This document shows, one piece after another, positions 46,437 through 58,429 of a stretch of DNA of 64,000 nucleotides. Within the stretch, counting starts at the first letter, position 1. The number at the start of each line of letters is the position of its first letter. Under the pieces are notes generated by a model. The model was given only the letters and a program-made list of their open reading frames with translations. It was not told where the DNA came from and made no database searches. The stretch is from Alligator mississippiensis (taxonomy: Eukaryota > Chordata > Crocodylia > Alligatoridae): positions 35,385,832-35,449,831 of the forward strand of contig NC_081830.1 of NCBI RefSeq assembly GCF_030867095.1, in the 5' to 3' direction. A program made the position numbers and the translations under genes.

Positions 46437-47405
46437 TAGTACAATGAGGCAATGATGGAACCATGTAAAACGTTTGAGATATGGGTTTATCTGGAGTGAG
46501 GTTGTAGTTGAGTTAGATACAGAAATGTTGGTTAATCTATAGGATCATTCCTTTTCTGCTCTGTCCAAGCAAATTTGCAGTTTAAGAGGCATCTGAGAAG
46601 ATCACATCTAGGAAGTTATATGTTTGTGTTTCTATTGCTTGGTTTTCTTTTCAATGGAAAAATATACTTAAAGTGGTTTCATTTTCTCTAGAAACTTAAG
46701 TGGGAAATTCATCTAAATGCTTAAGGTGTTATCAAGAAATCTAAAATTTGAAGATGTTTCTTTATTCATTACACAAGTCACCCCATTTACCTAACAGACA
46801 TATATAGTTGACTAAAACCTTCCAAAATGTGTCTTTAGGTTTACAGTTTTTCACTTACCCTACCACCTCTCAAATTAAAAGGACATCTTCCATGAGAATG
46901 AAATAAAAGTTTTTGCCCCTGATGTTTTAATTGTATAATTAAAACAAAAATTCTTGACTACGTCTTTAGATCTGATGGGTGGGTTAAATCTAAGAAGCAG
47001 GGAGACATATCCTGCCTAACAGGATACTAATGTGCATGGGGCATTCAGGATTATCTTTCTATTCTGTATACACAAGGTCTATCTTTCTACCTTTGTGAGT
47101 AGTAGAGTGGTTAGAATAAGATTTGGGAAAACTAGGGGATGCATGACATGGAATCATTTTGTAACAGGTCATGGCTATTATATGTACATCTTTCTGTGAC
47201 TGATTTTGTTATGTTTGTTTAATAAGTATGTAAAGAAAGATCAATTGGGAAATTTTAGACATGAGCTTTCCTTTGATACCTGGAAATACGTTGGAAACAT
47301 TAAAGAAGGATGTGTAAGTACCCTGAAGATAATAAAAGGATAGCTTTGTTCATCATATCAAACCAATCTCATCTTTCTTGATAGAGCAGGTTGCCTAGAG
47401 GGTGA

Positions 47406-50400
47406 GGGGGAAACAGTAGATATGAGGTAGGCACTACTGATGTATAACACATCCATGGGTATGTGTGGTGTCTGACACTAACACGTGGGCATCCTGAATG
47501 GGTTTCTTGAGCATACCAGATATCCTGCCCATGATGCCCAGTGTTTGGCTCAGGCTTGGTTACGGAACTGCTGCTGCAGCTGGGCCTGGCTGCATGGCCT
47601 GTGCTGGTATCAGGGCTTGGGTACCTCTTGGGCCAGGGCTGGATCCTAGGGCTCCCCCTGGTTAGTGAACTGCTAAAACCTGAGATGCAGGCACATGTCC
47701 TTGACTGCTCTCTGGCCTTTAGTCAGTTCTCCCTTTAGACTCACACCACACGTAGACCAGGCCCAGTCACCCACTGTCCCTCTTGGTGGTCTCTCCAGGC
47801 ATCCCATCTCTGTCTCATTTTCATACCCTGTTCTCCAAATCTGAATACCTTCCGTTTTTGTTCTTAGCCTGTCCCTGTCCCCTTGATATGGACTCCTTTA
47901 ATTCCTAGTCAGCTTTCTTGCACTCCCTACAGCTATTCTACCTGTTCTGTACCTCTCTCTCTGCTCTCCCTGGGTCCCCTTCAGTTACTTCTTTCATATT
48001 TCAGGGATCACAGTCTCTCTCCTTGTTGCTGATACGATGGATCTGACACACCTTTGGGCCTCAGTCCAGCTTCAGATTGGCTGAACAGCAGTAAAGAATC
48101 AGTGTTTCCTACATCTAAGGGACAAATGTAAATGCAAACACTGAAACAGTCCCAAGTGTCACCAGTTTGGAAACATATTTAAAAAGTAGCAGTTCCAGGG
48201 CAAACAGAAGTATTTGGTCTGAGCATTCTAGGCTGAGTGGCAACCTGTAGTGCTATTTCTCCACCACCTGGATGAGAGGGGAGGAAGGGAGAGGGGGAAG
48301 AGAGAGACAAGGAGAGAGATCATCTCAACATGTCCTGTGATGGCCCAGTCTCTGAAGGCCCTGAGGACTGCTGAGCACAGAGGAAGATTCTGAGCACCTC
48401 TTCCCAGCTCCAGTTACTGGTGTCTTTGTGGATGCACTGGATAATGGTGGAACAGACAGAGTTGTGGGTTCAAATGGGTGTTCCTTGAGCCAGTATTGTC
48501 TTCCAAGTTGTTGCTGGGTAATGTGGCCTTCATGGACATGTGCCTTCATGTTCAGCAGTTGCTACAAAACATGGCCTGAAATAGATGGCATGCCTTTGTG
48601 ATCAACTGTAAGTAGTGGGGATAAGGCCACATGTGACCTGTGACAGTAAAGTTCAGCCTGCATTACAGAATGTGTTTTCAGTTGTTTGTGTATGTGCCTC
48701 TGTGCCTCTGTGCGTGTGTGTGTGTGTGTGTGTGTGGTTGGGTTCAGGGAGGGACTGTGGCTGGCTCCCTGGAGGGCTGACCAAATGCTTGTTGTGTAAC
48801 ATTTAGCATGCACACATAACACAGAACATTAGAAAATCCAACAGAATAAAACTGTATCTCAATCATATAGGTACATTTTCAAACTGTTGTAGCCAGTTGT
48901 ATTACAATGTAATGTGCATGTATGTCTGTTTAAACTGCATTTGGAAGTCTGATCTTTACATGTATCCACACCCAAAGTCCTCCTAGGTGGGCTTTTTGCA
49001 TGACTACTTTTGTGCCTCCTAAATGCAACTTTTCATTTTCACATTTTACTTAACTAGTAGTTCCTTGGTCAGGGATTATACTTTATATTTTATTTTTACA
49101 GCACTTTAAACAAAGGTGTTCTGTAGTGAATGTTTTCATAATTTTAATTGGTGAAGGTGATATTTTTCCAATAGAAGAAGGATAAAATAAATAAATAACT
49201 TCATAAAATTCTCTTTTAACTTCTTATGTCTTTCCTTTTAAAAAAAATGTTCCATCCGCCAGTGGAGCCAAAATTATCCAATTGCCATTTATTCATTTTA
49301 CATCATACATATTAGATTCCTGGACATAGTTTCTGTATATGTTCAAAAGTGCTAGAGACAGGATGTTGGTGTCCAGACCTGAAAATAAGTTGGGGGTGGA
49401 ATGGAGTCAAAGGCAGACCTGGAGAGGACAAGCAGGATCCAGAGGCAAGCTGTGTTAAGAAACCAAGAGGGCTACAGGAGAGTGGAGTCCACAGCTAAGT
49501 CAGAGAACCAGGAAATCAAGAGTTAAGTAGAGAGAGTCCTCAGGGTACAGCTTAGGATCAGGAAAAGCCCTGTTACCCAGGTATTCCCTGTTCTTCTTCA
49601 TGATCTTAAATAAGAGATGTGGGAAGTCAGCTGGTAGGTGCCAAGCCACTTGGGTACAACAGAGTTGGCATAGTCTTGGGCACTGACCGTGGTCTTACAG
49701 AAGCCCTATATGGACTCTGGAAACAGCAGCAAAAGTAGGCTACTGTGTTGGTCAGGCCAAGGCCCTGGGTTCAGTGTCGCAGACCTGACATTTCAGCCAC
49801 CTCCCCACTTAAGATAAGCCCCTAGATGGTGGTTCTGATTTATTGAGGTGGTTCTTATGGAATGCTTTCAATTAAAGGGAATGGGCCTTTTCTTCAGGTT
49901 AAGATGTGTGATCTTCAGGTCCATCCCTCCCAACCACTGAGGTACCAGAGCTTCCCCTGTCTCCACTTTGGGGCCAAGACTTTCACAAGAGGTTGGGGAG
50001 ACTGGGTCTGATGCAGCAAAACATTTTCTATATATCATCTAAGATGGGATACATGGAATACTTGATGGGCCTTTAGGGTTAAAGGTTAGTTTGGGTCATG
50101 GGGTTGATCTGCTGGCTAACACAGTAGGCTCCTAGGACACAATGGTCCATTTTTTTACAAAGGTCAGTCTGTATGGAGCTGTTCAGCAGAGAGTTACACT
50201 TTCTGGTCAATGGGGTGGGAAAGCCCTGGACATCAGTTTAGGCCAACCTGTGTTTTATAATCTTCCTAGGCCTTTTCAAAATGCTGTGTCAGTTGTTCTT
50301 GGATGTGGTGCATGTGCTGTACCCAGTATGCAGATGTGGGGTTGGTGGATCTGTTAGTGCCAGGTGACACTGGGATGTAGGGGCAAGGGCAGAGAGACTA

Positions 50401-50466
50401 GAACTATAATTTGCAAAGAACAAACTTTGCCTTGTGAAGTAACAAAAGGGAGGACCAGTTATCTTG
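47406..50466. other. Sequence between the duplication units
   Basis: No gene recognised. A purine-rich tract lies at about 48272-48320, and a TG microsatellite is listed separately. 49370-49790, ending near gtgtcgcagacctgaca, may be LTR sequence of the Gypsy-type element that follows, but I could not pair it with a second copy. Confidence 0.4.
48711..48736. repeat. (TG)n microsatellite
   Basis: About 12 TG units with one interruption (tgcg). Confidence 0.9.
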
Positions 50467-51105
50467 TCAGAAGTTAAGGTAGCAATGGAAGTACCTGCAA
50501 TGGAAGGATCTGATTAGTCCTTTCAGTTTGGCCATTAGTTTGACGATAAGAGGGAGATGAGTGTTGGGTATAGACTTCCAACAGCTGTAAGGCTTCCTGC
50601 CAGAAATGAGGGATGAATTGGCAGCTTGGTCAGATGGGTTGTATCTTGGGAGTCTGTTGATCCAAATCACGTGGTCTACCCACAGCCAGGCTTTGTCTTT
50701 AGCAGAGGAACAGCCAGCACATGGGAAGAAAGTGGGACAGGTTTGTCATGGGAAGTTCATGAAAAAAGCTTGAGATATGAATCTCTATAGTAAAATCTAA
50801 GTCAATAGCTGCCCATGGCTGAGGAGAGGTAGGAAGGCATTTGAGGAGTCTGCTAAGTTCCTGATGAGGCCTGTTGGTACGCTCGCATACACCACAGGAG
50901 TACACAAAAGCCTGTACTGTCTTCTGCCTCTGTGGCCAGCAAAAGTAGTGAGAGGTGAGTTGGTACATTGGTGCCATCTTAGGGTGTCGCAACAGTGGAG
51001 AATCATGGCTGAGATAAAGGACAGTCAACCTGACAGGGCCAGGGGCACACTGAACTTTCTCCTCATAATGATAATTCCCTTTTTATGTGATGTGGGTCTT
51101 TCATG
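50467..51105 (-). mobile_element. Ty3/Gypsy-type LTR retrotransposon fragment (integrase)
   Basis: Minus-strand frames carry decayed integrase. 50699-51028 has the H2C2 zinc-binding region: HDSPLLRHPKMAPMYQLTSH, then YFCWPQRQKTVQAFVYSCGVC. Then comes a PQPWAAIDLDFTIE block with the first core Asp. 50467-50670 has SDQAANSSLISG, matching the second-Asp region, and then a block in the position of the GQTERLNQ motif (here MAKLKGLIRS). The spacing and order are those of Gypsy/Sushi-like integrases. The RT and gag regions were not found, and the fragment has stops. It lies between duplication units A and B. Confidence 0.75.
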
Positions 51106-51340
51106 ATGGCTTACTTGTCCTCTGGAGGTACTTTTAAATATCTTTCCATAGGTTGTAGGTAGGCTGTAGCCATTCAGTAATGGCCTGAATTAGTGCTTGC
51201 TGATGGGTCTGTCTGGACCACGTGAACTTTAACAATTCTGAGAGTACGCTACCTCAACCTACTACCTGCATCACAGGGATATCACTTTCTCCACTCTGCC
51301 CACATCTGGGTAGTCGCTGTAATTCACTGAGTACTCAATG

Positions 51341-51640
51341 GGCACATCTATATGTCTCCATGTGGTGATGTTGCTATGCTACTGTGCTTTAGTACTTCCT
51401 TTTGGAAGTATTAGAACATGTCACAGTAACAACCCATACTGCTCCATACAGGCAACGCACCCTTAGATTTCCCAGCTATGCTGCCATAGTGACATGCTGT
51501 AAGCGGGGAGAGCATCATTATGAGAATGTAGCTAATGGTCCCGTGTAGACCCATGTGATTGTTACATTGCCCTAGCATGCCATACAGAAGTATAACACAT
51601 TGCTACATCACCATAGGGTGATGTGTAACTATGCCTTCTC
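51341..51640. mobile_element. MITE-like inverted repeat in unit B
   Basis: The left arm gggcacatctatatg...gtggtgatgttgctatgc pairs imperfectly with the right arm ...ctacatcaccatagggtgatgtgtaactatgcc. It interrupts sequence that is shared with unit A, so it inserted after duplication. The target duplication was not resolved. Confidence 0.5.
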
Positions 51641-52558
51641 TGCCCGTATCTGGGTTGAGATGGATACCTTGAGGAAAGAAGTGCCATTCAAGCCCTGGAG
51701 GACCATGGCTATGGACTGGAGCACTTGGAAGGCATGAAGGACTCTGAAGTCACATGGCCAGGCCAACTGCCTTGCCTGGAGCGCTACCTTGAGGACTATG
51801 TACTAAGGTGAGGGCCCCAGATTGTGAAGTAAAAGGAGAACTTTTTTTGTTCTCCAAGAATCTGAGGTAGACCCTTGAGAAGACTGTACCATCATCGTAC
51901 AAGAATTTGTACCCATCTTCAGACCATGGGATATTTAATATTGTTGCTGATCTGGAGATTCAGGGGTGGGAGACAGTTTGGTTACAATTTTAGGATTCAT
52001 GCTCACTCGGGTACATTCATATGGGCTCACATACTTGTTCGGCCCAAAGGAATTACACCTTAATAAGCTTATTTAATTGTCACATGGACATTTATGTATC
52101 CACACTGGACGTAAGTAGCAATGTCACCTGTCCATAAGTACAAAAATTAACATGAATATACTTGGATAACTGCCATTGGGGATATAAAGTGAACAGTTTC
52201 TAAGAGCTAAAATTTTGCTCTTAGTATCTGGTCCACAAAAGGAGCAGCAAATTAAAACTTTATCTTGAATGGTGGAGGTCTGTGTGGAGGACTTGAAAGT
52301 CTAAGGTTCAAGCTCTGCTGAAGTGGTACTGAAATGGAACTTGGTTACCCTATGATTTTACTCAAAGAAAAAAAAAACCTCCTTCAAATAGTTGGATATT
52401 TTAAAGGAATTATAATCTATCCAGGATGGGCTTAATAGTAAAACCTCACACACTGACAGGTTGAAAGCCTGAAAGGTAATGCTGTGATGAAAAACAGAGT
52501 GACCAGTTATTCACTGTTACTGAGCAGATTTCATAGCGGTTTGCATGTGCTATCACAT

Positions 52559-52612
52559 GTTGTGTTGTGTTGTGTTGTGTTGTGTTGTGTTTTGTTTTGT
52601 TTTGTTTTGTTT
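52559..52612. repeat. (TGTGT)n / (TTTTG)n microsatellite
   Basis: A tgtgt pentamer array that passes into a ttttg array, followed by a G-run. It separates two blocks shared with unit A. Confidence 0.9.
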
Positions 52613-52914
52613 GGGGGGTAATTTTTTTTCTGGAAAATATGGAGTTTTAAAAACCCCTTTTGAAAACCACATTCTTTATATTCAGTGTGTTATTTATTTG
52701 GAAATCAAGCTTTCCTACAAAATATGTTAGCAGAATTTCTGTAGCAAGCCATCTTCACCACAATGCACTACAATAATAATATCTGGTTTTGTTTTAATAA
52801 CCATTTGTTTGAAAATCTGTCTGTCTCTCTTTCTGACCTTTATAATTCTGTCTAAGGGCCCCTGACTAAAACCGTCTTCTAAAACTGACCTATGACCTTT
52901 CATCTGATATACCA

Positions 52915-52974
52915 GAATCAGTCAAACTAACAGAAGAATGGTTTTCATCCTCCAGACATTTGATACTGTACAAG
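52915..52974 (+). other. Unit B copy of the candidate non-coding OR exon
   Basis: Ends cagacatttgatactgtacaag followed by gtaaggtaatg. The donor is preserved although the downstream OR coding region is gone. Confidence 0.45.
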
Positions 52975-54161
52975 GTAAGGTAATGTGGAGTGTTAATGAC
53001 ATAATGTATAAGAGGCAGACAAGATTCTTTGGGTAAATCTAATATCTTTTAGTTGATCAACTTAAACAGTTGGAAAAGTTCTTCTTAGTATGCTTGCAGG
53101 TATAAATACCCTTCATCACGCTGAGGAAGCATCTGCAGTTGGTGTGTGCTCACCAAATGGGTAACCCATCTTTCAGATCTACTTCAAAGAATATTTATGA
53201 CTTGAATACAAAACAGACAGTTCTTATAAATGAGAGTGAAGGCCAGCAGTTGTTAAATACTCTGTAGCATGGTGGTATAGTTATATAATACATATATACT
53301 TTTTTTGGAGGGGGGGAGGCAGGATTATGGAGAGAAATATGGGAGTCTTGTACATCTTGGGGCTGATATTTTCCCACTTGTTTCACTTCAGCCTGCTCCA
53401 GTTGAGCAAAATGCTATCCCATCACTGTGTATCCATTTTATCCAAAGGTTATTAAATATAACTTACAGAAAAGCCTTTGGGAACAGGGGCCAAGCTAACT
53501 CCTTCCTCATGTTTCCTTTGGCTTCCTCTTCTTTTGGTCCTACATATTTTCCCACATTTCCTCCTCAGTGAGATAGTTTAAGAGGAGTCATGGAGATTAC
53601 TCTGGGCAACATCTAGGCACAGACCCAATGATTAGGGCACCTCGCGGAGACTCTGACAGGTAGAGCAGAAATTGGCCCTTAAGGTCAACAAAGGCTTTAG
53701 CATATGATTGTGAGTTTAAATGATTACAAATATTACCCTTTTAGGGTATATTTAGGCAAGTATAAAATGTTTAAACATATCTTTCTTTCTTCCCAAATAT
53801 TACATGTTATTTCTAATAACACTAAGCCTGTGGCCTGTTCCTGCTCATTTTGGCAACCAATAATTTCATTTTTTCCCCAAAAAATATGACCATAGTACAT
53901 ATGGCTGTTCTCTTGTATTAAATAATCTCTATATTCAGCTACATTGCCATCAAAGAAAAGGACAAGAAGGATCAAAAGTGATTCATGGCAGACAGAGACA
54001 CTCATCAGAGTCAACAAAGACTAATGTATATCAACTGCTAAAGGGAAGGTAGCAGTAGAGGGCATGGGGATTGGAAAGAAAAGGAGAGAATGACATCTTT
54101 CTGAATCTGGGTCTTTAGAATAAGTCAGTCTGAGCAGCTTTCCCTGTTAATTTTTACTATA

Positions 54162-54230
54162 TACAAGGAAGTGAAAGGGGCTCTGAGAAGGGTGATAGCC
54201 AAAATGTGCTTCCTGAACTCTGGGAGATAA
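54162..54230 (+). pseudogene. Olfactory receptor 3' remnant (last 22 codons)
   Basis: Reads KEVKGALRRVIAKMCFLNSG and ends in TAA. It aligns with residues 295-315 of the intact OR, which read KEVKGALRRVIARNCFLK. It sits directly after the block equivalent to 45060-45100 of unit A. One deletion of about 970 bases therefore joins the intron sequence to codon 295. The surviving codons are in frame and well kept. Confidence 0.9.
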
Positions 54231-55040
54231 GAATCGGAGAAATAAGAAGAGTTATCAAAAACCAGAAAAAATGGGCATTTTTATTTTTGTTGTCCTGTTG
54301 CTTTGTTTTGTTTTCTAGAAGGAGATTTCTTTTTCCCTCAATGCTAGGAAATGAGTCTGGATGTTTACTCTGTTAGTGAAAACCTTAAAATAAAATGTTT
54401 CTGTATTCAAGGAACAGGTCATCCAATAGGTCTTTTCATTAGCCAATGTATATAATTTCCCAAACCCTCCCAAAATGTGGCTTTAGGTTTGCAGTTTTTT
54501 GCTTATTTTCACTGCCCACCAAACTCCAAAACCAAACAACAATCTTCCATGAACAAGAAAGAAAAGTTAGATTTTTCTTTTCTGATTATTTTATTGGAAA
54601 AGTTCAAATAAAATTCTGATCAAATCTCTGAATATGATCATTTGGATAGGAATGTAGAGACTGGAGATACCAGCAATGGCTACCCACTAATCTCCATAAT
54701 GAATTGTCTTTATAAATCCTACATACAAGTTTTGTCTCTTCTCTATTTTAAATATGGTGGAAGTTAAACATTTGGGAAAAAGAAGGAATGGAGGACGAGT
54801 CAGGTTTGTAATGTGCAATGGGTATTATAGGTGCATCTTTCTGTAATTGTTGTTATGCTGTTTGTTTAATATTTGTGTAGGAAGGAGAACTTGGTGAATA
54901 TTTGACAAACTATGCCACCTGGAAATATTCAGGGAAAAATGTTAGTTGAAAAATTCATAAATGTGCAGAAAATAAGAAGATTGCAACTATATTGTGTCAC
55001 ACCAGTGTCATCTCCATGTTTGACAGGGTCCTCTAGGGAG

Positions 55041-56275
55041 GCATGATATAAATAGTAAATTTGATATACCCTGATTCTAATAGGCCTTTTGATACTGTCC
55101 CAAAAAATATTATCATAAGCAAAGTGGAAAAATATATTCTGGAGAAAAACACTTCAAAATGGGCAGCAACTGAATGGCATGTTCTAACAATAGTTAACCA
55201 TGGCTCATGCTCAAATTGGGGGGAGTTTCATGTGTGGCCGTCAAAGGATTTGTCCTATGTGTGATATTTCCTTTGATGACATGCATGCTAAAAGAAAGAA
55301 TAAATGTATAACATTATATCACACTGCTTATCCAATGGTACATCTCAGATTAATGCTTTATTCCTTTTGGAAAAGTAGATACCTTTAGGTAACTAACCGG
55401 CATAATAAAGCTGGCATTTCGCTTTATGATCACTCCCCTAATTATTGGATTGTTTCCCTCCCCTCCCCATTTCTTAATCTCCAGCATTCTTCCCAGAGAG
55501 ACAAGTTCGGTAGTTATTCGGTAGTTATTCGGTAGTTAGTGCCGAAGAGACTTTAAACAGAGTACTGTATGAGGTTTAAAGCAATTTACTTTAAAGAAGA
55601 CTTTTAGTGGAGGATTTTGAATAGAAGTTAGTTCAGGGGTGGGCAAAATCCTGTCTGTGGGCCTGATTCATCCCACAGTAGGTCACTTGTCCTCACCCCA
55701 GCCCAGGCAAAGAGGAAGCAGGGGTTATAGCATGTGTGGCTGGTCCCACTGCCTCTGGGCATGCAGCACAGCTTAAGCAGGACAGCTGCTGGACAGCCAA
55801 ACTCCATTTCCCAGCAGCCCCAGTGTTGGCTCCTTCTAGCTGCTGCTGCCGGACCCATCCCTTCTGCCTGGGCACTCCAACCCACCCACCCTGCACCCAC
55901 TGACATGGCCAGGACCCACATAGGCAAGGCACATACCTGGGCAGTGGGGATGGGACTGTAGGCAGGCAGGGAACCATGTCCGGGAGCAAGATGGGCAGGC
56001 AGGCTAGGTCCCAGATACAGCTTCCCATCTGCTCAGACACTCTTCCTGTCTGCCTGGCTGTGTGCTCTGCCTGCACGGGTCCCAACTGGTGTCCATGGGT
56101 ACCGAAGGATCTCTGGGCACTGACAGGGTGGGCCCCGGCCCAGGGCTGGGGTCAGGACCGGGGCAGAGCTGCTATCCACTCCTTGAATGCCCCTGCCCAT
56201 GGTACTGGCACCCATGACATAGGCATGAAGGCAGCAGTTCATGGCTCTGCCCCAGCACCTGCCTTGCATTATCAT
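55041..56275. other. Intergenic sequence, nothing recognised
   Basis: A 13-base unit (ggtagttattc-like) repeats about three times at 55508-55540. 55640-56270 is GC-rich with non-coding long frames on both strands, possibly inner MITE-type sequence. Confidence 0.45.
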
Positions 56276-57459
56276 TAGGGCTGTGCAAAATTTTGCCACC
56301 AGTTTTGTTTCGAGGTCAAAACAGCAAAATCGAAACAGAATAGATACGGTCAAAACAGCCTCAAAACAAAATGAGGCAAGTCAAAACATTTCACCATTTT
56401 GATGCTGTTTTGACATCTTGCTCATAAGCTATAATGGGGAAGTTTGAAAAAGCCTGTAACTTTGTCATTTCTAGCCATATTTGGAGGACACTTGCAGGTA
56501 GCCCCTTCTGAGGGCATGCAGTGTTCAAGATTTCAAGAAGATAGGTGCAGAGGGTTCAGAGAAACTGCACCCAAAATTCTTGAGAGCCAAACTTGTGTCA
56601 CGTGTATGTGTTAAGCCACAGCAGGGTCAAAACTTCAGGCGTGCTAGCCTCTGCTGAGGCCATGAAGCCTGCCAGCCATTGAGGATATAGGTGCAGGGGT
56701 TCTGGGCTCTGGGTTTCTGAACCTCTAGCTGCTGACAGGCAAAATTCATGATATGGGTGCTTGTACAACTGCTGCCTCTCATCAGGGAGCAGGGCTGAAT
56801 ATCCCCCATCACTTGCCACCACAGACCTGGGAGTAATAATTGACCACAATATGAACATGAGCCGGCAGTGTGACATTGTAGCCTGCACGGCTAAAATACA
56901 CTGGCATGCATCAATTGATGCATCTTCAGCAAAACCATTGCAAAGAAGTGATTCTCCTGCTCTATTTGGCTCTTCTCGGCTTAACACATACACGTGACAC
57001 AAGTTTTTGCATTCAGGATTTTGGGGTGCAGTTTCTCTGAACCCCATGCACTTATCTCCTTGAAACGTGGCAGGCTTTGTTGCCTCAGCAGGGACTACCA
57101 TGGCTTAACATATACGTGTGACATGAGCTTTGCTTGCAAGAACTTGGGGTGCAGTTTCTCTGAAACCCCTGCATCTATCTTCTTGACACTTGGCATGATT
57201 CATTCCCTCAGAAGGGGCTACCATTCCTGCAAGTTTCAACCAAATCAGGCTGGAAAATAAAAGATACAGCCTGTTTCGTCCTTCCCCGCTATATCCTATG
57301 GAGGGAAGGTTGAAACAGGGTCAAAACAGCAAAACATTTCAACAAACAGAACAGAACAGCTGTTTTGACTTGAAACAAAAGTTGAAACAGAACACTGTTT
57401 TGTCAAAATGTTGACGAAACACTGGTCAAAATAGAATGCTTCTGTTTCACACAGCCCTA
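56276..57459. mobile_element. hAT-like non-autonomous DNA transposon, long hairpin
   Basis: Ends are TAGGGCTGTGCAAAATTTTG and ...CACACAGCCCTA. Flanking 8-mers attatcat (56268-56275) and attgtcat (57460-57467) match at 7 of 8 positions, as expected for hAT elements. The arms are long inverted repeats rich in caaaac/gttttg. Inner blocks such as gtgcagtttctctgaa repeat in inverted order (about 56540-56600 against 56985-57060 and again 57140-57180). No transposase frame. A CR1 scrap lies near the centre. Confidence 0.78.
56808..56880 (+). mobile_element. CR1 ORF2 scrap inside the hAT-like element
   Basis: A frame reading DLGVIIDHNMNMSRQCD matches the DLGVLVDSKMNMSRQCD block of the CR1 copies at 15-32 kb. 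Only about 70 bp remain, without a tail, so this is not a normal CR1 3' insertion. Confidence 0.75.
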
Positions 57460-58429
57460 ATTGTCATCACCCCACATTCACTATCACGATCCCAGTCCCC
57501 GGCCCTGGACCCGCCAATCCATCCTGCTTCCAGATGCTCCCTGTCTGCCTGTGGCCCCACCCAAGCCACTTAATCATGTGTAGGGGCCACTTAGGGAGTT
57601 TGAATGAGTTGGGGGCGGGAATGTGGTGGGGGCTGAGTCAACCCACTAAAGCTCACTGAAGCTCGCTAAGTGACCCTCTGATCAAACTAATTGTCTAGTC
57701 CCTTGTCAGGGATGGCTTAATCCTATCTCAGAGTACAGAGATAGAAGAGGTGACCTACTGAATTCTCTCAGCTCTCTTAATTGACTGAATAATGTGGTTT
57801 GACCAGGTTCAAGAGACACGGAAAGTATTGGGAGATAAGTAAATCCTCATTTCAGAAGTAGGGGTTTCAGGACAATTAGAATCTGCCTAAATTTCAGGTA
57901 CAACATGTACCTGTGTCCTGTTTCTTAAGGCTGCCTTCCAGCTATGGTTAAACAATTCCTTGTTTTTAATAGACTAGTTTATGCCATATTATTAACAGAT
58001 GTGGTAAAATAGACATATGTTGGTGGCTCAACAACTGCACAATTGGAGAAAAAAAATCAAATTGGGTCTGAGCTAAAACTAAAGATGCTTACGCAAGTTA
58101 CATTTTTTGTGTATCTGGCCCCTAAATGCATTCTACAGCCTTGACTTAGTACACAGGCATGGCTGCAGAGCACTTTAAAAATAGCCAATTGCACAAAAAT
58201 TAACCCTAGTCAAATGAAGCATTCGATTAAGGCGCTCTAAAGCAGAGTGCCTTAGGGAACTTGTGCTCCTGCCAACATTAATCTTTCACTCAGGGATGGG
58301 GCTGTTAGTTGGGGAGGAATGTCAAAAGGGAGGGAGCAGCCAACACAGAGCCAGCTGCTTTTGAATGGCCAGAGTTAAAGTGAGGGGAGTGGGGTTGGAT
58401 GGAACTCCCTTACCTCACAGACCACCCCC
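57460..58429. other. Intergenic sequence between MITEs
   Basis: No gene. 58150-58270 contains fold-back-like motifs (agcactttaaa and ttaaggcgctctaaagc) that may be another MITE end. Confidence 0.4.

Larger units (their letters stand above)
38670..47405. repeat. Duplication unit A (contains the intact OR)
   Basis: Blocks in this unit recur in the same order and orientation at 51130-55040. Examples are 40195-40350 with 52375-52530, 41510-41570 with 52790-52850, 41670-41712 with 52950-52986, 43975-44040 with 53380-53440, 45060-45100 with 54120-54145, 46066-46125 with 54162-54230, 46830-46900 with 54470-54560, and 47160-47290 with 54820-54935. Unit A is longer because it contains the OR coding region, a CR1 (42545-43365) and MITEs (39528-40163, 46134-46436). 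Block divergence is considerable (20-30% by eye), so the duplication is old. Confidence 0.8.
51130..55040. repeat. Duplication unit B (OR coding region deleted)
   Basis: The shorter partner of unit A. It keeps blocks equivalent to 38670-39100, 40195-40350, 41510-41712, 43975-44040, 44960-45100 and 46066-47405 in order. It lacks the sequence matching about 45100-46065 of unit A, that is, the splice acceptor, the ATG and the first 294 codons of the OR. It also lacks unit A's CR1 and pogo-like MITE. Confidence 0.8.

Noticed and set aside
55508..55540. Short tandem unit (ggtagttattc) as a possible CRISPR-like array
   Set aside because: Only about three direct copies, without spacers, in a vertebrate-type sequence.
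55693..56278. Overlapping frames of 75-130 codons on both strands
   Set aside because: GC-rich stretch with no domain on either strand; overlapping frames in both directions indicate composition, not coding.
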